From Lepas anatifera (lineage: Eukaryota; Arthropoda; Thecostraca; Lepadidae), in the NCBI GenBank assembly GCA_034440635.1, contig JAOTON010001678.1:372001-436000 (forward strand): a stretch of DNA of 64,000 nucleotides, in the 5' to 3' direction. The notes beneath the pieces are model-generated. The model did no database searches and had not been told where the DNA came from. It saw only the letters and a program-made list of their open reading frames with translations. The translations under genes and the position numbers were made by a program. Positions 58,940-64,000 of this stretch are shown here, in pieces (position 1 is the stretch's first letter; each line of letters opens with the position of its first letter).

Positions 58940-59140
58940 CGTTCACCACCTGTGAGCGTGCTGATCATCGTCGGTGCAGGGCGGCGGCGGCCGTGCCGGC
59001 CGCCGATTGGTCCGGCCCGCCTCGCCCGGCACCTGGGGGCGCGCGTGTCACGTGACACGGCGGTGGTCTCGTGCGGCCGGGTCAGCGCGGCAGCGACCAG
59101 AGTGCTCTCTGAACCGTCAGTCGGGTTGGGTACGCACTTG
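58940..59140 (+). promoter_or_regulatory. CpG-island promoter and non-coding first exon
   Basis: Very CpG-rich. An inverted CCAAT box (GATTGG, 59005-59010) lies 34 bases before a 16-bp perfect palindrome with CACGTG at its centre (59044-59059). The palindrome contains GTCACGTGAC, the CLEAR/USF-type E-box. A donor TTG|GTAAGG follows at 59141, and a GC box 'ggggcggggc' at about 59313. There is no ATG between the motifs and the donor, so exon 1 would be leader. The downstream gene is not identified; the coding-like segment at 61.5 kb is on the same strand. Confidence 0.5.
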
Positions 59141-60296
59141 GTAAGGCGCGAACGTTCATCTTTCGTTTAAATTAGTGTCTCCGCCCTCCTCCTCTCGCGA
59201 AACCGCGTGCAGGCTTGGCGTAATCGTGCCGGGTCTGTACATTGTCCAGCTGTATTCGGGATCGGTTTAACCGTACCATTTCTAGGCACTCTGCGACAGG
59301 CGCTGAGGAGGTGGGGCGGGGCTCTGCAGCCCATTACCCATTGAAATTAATACTCGGGCCTGGAGGGTGACTAGGCTTGATTTAACTTGTCTTTGGAGTG
59401 CATTAGAGCGATTGCACTCCTCTATCTGTTTGTATCGGTAAGCCTGTGGTATCGGTAAGCCTGTTTGTATCAGTAGCCGAGTAGGATCGGGAGCTCCGTT
59501 GTCGTCGCCTATCTGTTAACGAAGGATTCTATCGGTATCGGTTATATTCTCGTCGAGTTTCTCCCCACCCGAGCTCGCATCTGTTGTCGGTCTTAAACCG
59601 CTCCGCCCAGTTCGATTGTCGGTCGTTGTTTTTTCGTCCCAACGCATCCAATACAGCATCAGGAAGGAATTATTTGGATTTCTCGATTGTAGCCTGGCTA
59701 AGCCGTTGCATAATCGTTAGCAGTCGTGAAAGAAATAACATAAAACCATAGAAAGGAGGAATCGGTGCCATAACTTCGTTCCAATCAATCGATTGAACAC
59801 CATAATACAGTCCACTAAATTACAGTCCACTCCACATTCCATACTTTCGGTTATCGGCATAGACCACCCGATACCTCTGGTCATCATTCCCGTCACAGTT
59901 TTGATAACAGGTTTCACGGGACAGTTGACTCAGCAGGTATGGATATTTAACGCCACGGGCATCACTGTATTCCTTTTGCATGGATGCTGATGACGATTGG
60001 AGTTTTAGGGCACTGTAGCTGCAGAGGCTATATGTGCCCGGTTCCTTTTGCATGGGCCGTTACCCTATCACATCCTTTCGTTGCCGCCCCCACCCGGCCT
60101 CCAGGGAGCCAGAAGTCACTCTACACGGCCGGTTAACCGTGGTTGTCCGACTTTCTATTTTTAGGCCTACAAATTTGTTTGAGTGCTGCAACGTTCCGCC
60201 ATTAATCTCTCGGGTGACGTGGCGTTGCTAATTAATTGTTGCTTATTATTACCATAAGTTATCAATAGTCTTGTACCGTTACTATATTTTTTATTT
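59141..60296 (+). other. Possible intron; no gene seen
   Basis: Includes a short tandem 'tatcggtaagcctgt' pair near 59433-59470. No exon recognised. Confidence 0.3.
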
Positions 60297-60488
60297 TGTA
60301 TTAAGACCACTCCCAAGAGGCACACTTGCCCAGTTACAGGGAGTTTTGGCGTGGGTGTTTTTAAGGATCCTCTCCACCGGGTCAGATCGGACATGGAAGA
60401 CTCTTTTCCGCCATGGGAATTGAACTCACGTTTATCCATACTGCCCGATCTGAAGACGGCCATTGAAACCATCAGGCCACCCGGCCCC
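60297..60488 (-). mobile_element. tRNA-derived SINE (second tail type)
   Basis: On the minus strand the head is 'ggccgggtggcctgatggtt' and B box 'gtgagttcaattcccatgg'. The tail 'aaacacccacgccaaaact' is shared with 51967-52148. Confidence 0.65.
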
Positions 60489-60895
60489 ATTTCCACACGT
60501 TTAGCACCCAGCTTTCGAATTATACCCAATGTTGTGGAAATGAAGTAGTGAATGACGCTATAAGCTATGGCAAGCATTGGAAATATTGAATTATACGAAA
60601 ATATACTTTTTGTAGAAGTTCATTATTCAGGCAGCCGAAACTTACCGCACTGATCGAGCATTGGTACGAAAGTAGGGGAGGTAAAAAATAAAACAGCAAG
60701 CAACGGTACATACAATCTTTCAAAACTCGGGAGTTTAACATCTACGTTTTCTCGAATATGTTTAAGATATTTAAACTTGACTTTTGAAATACTTATACGC
60801 AATGCACATGTCAGTGGAAACAGTAGCTGAACGGCCTGGGATAGTGGTGGGTTGTTGCTCGCACCAAATGAGCGGTACTATGCTGGGGTGTGGAA
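60489..60895. other. No gene seen
   Basis: AT-rich, unassigned. Confidence 0.35.
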
Positions 60896-61059
60896 CAGTG
60901 GCGGATCCAGGACAACATTTCAGGGAGGGGCTAGGGAGCTGGTGCCCCCCCGCCACTGCCTCAGAGCAGCCTTCGGCTACGCATTAACTGTAGGTACCTC
61001 GACATTTCGGGGCGGGGAGGGGGCTTGAGACCCCTAGCGCTTCCTTGTTTCCGCCACTG
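60896..61059. mobile_element. hAT-like miniature transposon, family H1
   Basis: The left end is CAGTGGCGGATCCAGGAC and the inverted right end CAGTGGCGGAAACAAGG. 'cttcggctacgcattaactg' and 'gggggcttgaga' are H1 interior blocks. Flanks are not an exact 8-bp match. Confidence 0.75.
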
Positions 61060-61080
61060 GTTGAAGTGGCACCAACACTG

Positions 61081-61190
61081 GCAGTTGGTGTGTCGTTAAC
61101 TCCCCGCAACCTGGTAATACCCTCCCCACAGGACGAGAGTTTACGATGTCATATGCCCTCAGCAGGCGGTGCGTCGTAAGACCCAATGTT
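61081..61190 (+). mobile_element. SINE tail fragment
   Basis: 'gttggtgtgtcgttaactcc' and further on 'ggcggtgcgtcgtaagaccc' are two diverged copies of the SINE tail of the 30809 family, with a 'ccccacaggacgagagttta' body between. No head. Confidence 0.5.
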
Positions 61191-61503
61191 GCTGTAACCT
61201 AAAGAAATTAAACAAAAGAAGAGAAGTGTCATCCGGGCAGAAGGCTTGTTGGATTATCTTCGGCTACCTGTTGGATTTTCGGAAAATGGTCCCGAGAGTT
61301 CCCACCGTTGGGAACGAGCGTTTTCAATTTCAAGTATGAAATGAATGTTCCCAAATATGGGTCATCATTACCTTCGTTGGGAACGTACCCATTATCCATT
61401 AATGGAAACACTGACCACAGTTCCCCCTAAGATGCAACCTTCCTCATTTAAGCCCGGGTCAGCGCCCGATTTCTTAGATCGGGAGTGATCGAAGATCACT
61501 TGA

Positions 61504-61749
61504 GACATTTTAGATATTGAGATCTGTGACCACTTTAACATTGTTCCCTCTGAGTGCTCGTTGGCGGGCTCACAAGCTGCCCTCCGTGTATTACTGGTCA
61601 GCCGCCTGGATGCTGCCTCTCCCAGTTTCAGCCCTGGCCAGCTCCAGATGTCGCGCCAGCAGGTGCTACAGCACTTCTACAGTTGGCTGCCTGAGGTGCT
61701 GGTCAAGCGTGCCAATCAGCGCCAAACACGTCCCGGCGCTGTTCAGTGA
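61504..61749 (+). CDS. Coding-like segment ending at a hAT-like terminus
   Basis: Open from 61504 to TGA 61747-61749. Inside it reads 'LRVLLVSRLDAASPSFSPGQ' and 'SRQQVLQHFYSWLPEVLVKR'. Codons are strongly biased to CTG, CAG, GTG and GCC, the clearest coding signature in the window. A possible acceptor 'ttgttccctctgag' ends at 61554. The stop falls inside CAGTGACGGATCTAGG (from 61744), a hAT-like end, so the original exon was probably longer. Helical, family not recognised. Confidence 0.5.
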   Translation, partial: DILDIEICDHFNIVPSECSLAGSQAALRVLLVSRLDAASPSFSPGQLQMSRQQVLQHFYSWLPEVLVKRANQRQTRPGAVQ

Positions 61750-63354
61750 CGGATCTAGGTTTTCCCTAAGGGACGGGGGCGACACATTGAACATGTACCA
61801 ACCATATACCATCTGGACGGAGCCGTCAGAGAATTTTATGGGGCGTCTTCCCGAGAGACATTGCGGGTTTTTTAGGGAAAGGTGTCATTGGGAAACGATG
61901 TATTTGAGATTCTACCACAATGATACTGCTGTTTGGAGAGGGACGGCTAGGGACTTCAGCGGGGCTATGCGGTGGTGAAGACATCTCCGGTATCGAGAGG
62001 GCGTGTGGCTGTGTGTTGCTGATCCACACGACACAACCAGAAAGGCGTTAGTTGGGGCTACCATCCACGGCTACTGCTTGACATCTCGCCAAACCACGCT
62101 AATGAAGTAACCACGGAATGGCGTTTCTGGCCGGCGCGAAGGACCATCCCAGGGACCCACAAGAGAACGTCTCAGATGCAAACAGACCGTAGTTTTTTGG
62201 AATTTGGGATGCACCTGCATCCTTGAAAATATAACAAGTCACGCTATGCAATCCACAGCCCCTCGCCGTTGCATCTGTACACACAAGGCTCGATAGTATC
62301 CAGGTGAATAGTAGTGGGCCATCAGTCAGTGAGTCGTGATTCGCCACAGATCATTAAGTGTTGCCGGTGGCTTCCTGAACGGCTCGGCTGCGTGCTGATA
62401 AACACTCGGCAAGCTCATATTCCAAACGTTATTTGCAGGAAAGGTTTTATGCAGCTATTCCGTGACAATGGCGTTTGTGCAAACCATTGCCACTACATGA
62501 TACTGGTAATTGACGTTGGGTATGCAATTGGATAGGCACTTAAAACTCATAAGGATCTTGACTCATAGGCGTATCCGGGGGAACATGGGGGTGGGGCACT
62601 TGCCTTCCGACTTACCTCCCCGATCGACCCTCGGCGCCTCCGGAATGGCCAAGGCCCCTCCCTGAGATGTGGCGTCCCCCAGGGTGCGAGTATCGGCGCC
62701 ACACAAACGAATTTGGCGCCCACCTGCTAGGTTTTACAACCCAAAATTATTCATGTTGCCTTTTAGTAGCGAGTCACCGGGTGCGAGCGACTGCAACTGG
62801 CGCCCCTGGTCCAAATGGCGCCTCTGACTATGTGCCCCAAGCCCCAATCAGACATCCTGAACCCGCTTAGGTGTTGACTTACAACGAAGTGAGCAATACT
62901 TCGCTACTAATAGACCGCAAACTGTTGTGGCCGTTGTGGACAGATGCAATTGCAGGGAGCTCTCAAATAATGCATCTTATCACGCAATAACCTACACCAC
63001 AACTAGTGGAACTTTTTTTAGAGCAAAAACAACTTTGTATGAGAAAATATGTCCAAGAATCCAGTTGTGTGTGCAACACTACGAGTAGATGAGCGAAAAT
63101 CTCATTCTGCCCCAGGAAAGCCAACAGAAAGGAGGAGAAAATGGAGGAGGCATCGCAATCTTTCGACGCTGGCAATTCCGCCCTCCCTCCCCTCCCTCAA
63201 TTGGTCCGCGAGTGTGTTTTCAAATAGTTAGTTTTCGTGATATACTTCCTCTCGCAGATCAAACAATGATTCATGCGGCTATAATTCAATTACAATTAAT
63301 AATTCCCCATGAATCATACATTTTAGGCCATGGAACTGGTCTGAAGTAATCTAT
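61750..63354. other. No gene supported; hAT-like end at 61744 and GC patch
   Basis: The element starting at 61744 has no second end that I can find. 62590-62870 is GC-rich with recurring 'ggcgcc' and resembles a transposon, but I could not fix termini. The remainder is unassigned. Confidence 0.3.
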
Positions 63355-63358
63355 TTAA

Positions 63359-63806
63359 AGGGAATGTGGCACCTTGGTCGAATCCAGGAATTTGGCGTAA
63401 TTAGGGGTATTTTTATCTGAAAATAATGAAAACGTCCATGATTTCGCTGAAACATTTACAATGAGTTCAATATTTTCATTTTTAAAATGGTGCTCCAGAG
63501 GGAAAAATAAGCATCTGCCTGTGAATGACGTCGTGATTTTGCAAGTACTACCATATTTGATAGGCTTCAAAGGCTTCAATTGGCTGATTACTCACCGTGA
63601 CGTCAGCGTTGTCGTCACACCAACAGCTGACAACTGTGGCCGCCTGGATGGGATAAATTTGGGGTACGTTTCAGGTATGTTTTAGCTTTTCCCCACGGAA
63701 ATGTTGAGTTTCAAGACAAATGACATATTGAGTACCAGGTTTTCGGTTATACTTTACAACTTGGCTACCTCAATTAAAATCACGTTATAAAGGTGCCAAA
63801 TTCCAT
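63359..63806 (+). mobile_element. Kolobok-like (TTAA) miniature element, copy K2
   Basis: Flanked by TTAA on both sides (63355-63358 and 63807-63810). The ends are AGGGAATGTGGCACC and, inverted, ATGGAATTTGGCACC. Aligns with K1 (36640-37089) throughout, including 'cttcaattggctgatt' and 'gtttcaagacaaatga'. Confidence 0.8.
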
Positions 63807-63810
63807 TTAA

Positions 63811-64000
63811 GGTGCTGAAGGCCTCGACAGACTAAAGCAAATTTCGTGTTAACACGCCCCGGGTACGAGGCACCTTCACCGGTACGGGGGCAGATACAAC
63901 CCCCTAGGATCTCAGCAACCATACTAAGCAACGAAAGAAAGCAGAAGGTGGCATTCGATAGCATGCCTTAAGCTCTACCGAAAATGCAGTTTACACCTTT
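63811..64000. other. Window end, nothing seen
   Basis: Unassigned. Confidence 0.3.

Overview
This window looks like nuclear DNA of an invertebrate animal. Long non-coding stretches separate small coding-like exons with GT/AG splice signals. There are several CpG-rich patches, long microsatellites, tRNA-derived SINEs, hAT-, PIF/Harbinger- and Kolobok-like miniature transposons, a Penelope-like fragment and a 5'-truncated non-LTR retrotransposon. SINE tails ending in a 'gtcgttaaacc' motif and this mix of elements fit a marine invertebrate, perhaps a mollusc, but I cannot name the taxon. I see no bacterial operon, CRISPR array, rRNA or convincing functional tRNA. No complete multi-exon gene can be assembled by eye.

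Layout. 0-10 kb: mostly old dispersed repeats (families A, B, C and D, with many AGGTCA half-sites), a Penelope-like 3' fragment with remains of a GIY-YIG domain, and three SINEs. 10-22 kb: short coding-like segments next to hAT-like termini, one of them split by a 1.3-kb Harbinger-like element, plus further copies of family A and a CpG-rich repeat whose inverted partner lies at 58 kb. 22-30 kb: a CpG-rich possible first exon, nested hAT elements and a hAT copy with a perfect 8-bp target duplication. 30-40 kb: a SINE with a perfect 14-bp duplication, a long GA/GGAGA tract, and two possible gene starts. One (34.3 kb) is CpG-rich with an RFX X-box-like site. The other (37.6 kb) is a TATA-driven signal-peptide exon followed by a minisatellite that repeats TGACGTC.

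40-47 kb: a minus-strand coding-like terminal exon and a composite satellite made of a 22-bp minisatellite and a duplicated spacer, interrupted by a truncated non-LTR retrotransposon. 47-49 kb: a Kolobok-like element carrying a second inverted-repeat element. 50-55 kb: degraded coding-like segments around a CpG-rich patch. 57-64 kb: the inverted CpG-rich repeat, a CpG-island promoter with a perfect CACGTG palindrome, SINEs, hAT copies, one more coding-like segment and another Kolobok-like copy.

The genes cannot be tied into a pathway from sequence alone. The best-supported content is the mobile-element record, several with internal proof such as terminal inverted repeats, target-site duplications and nesting. 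After that come the promoter plus first-exon candidates at 34.3, 37.6 and 59.1 kb.
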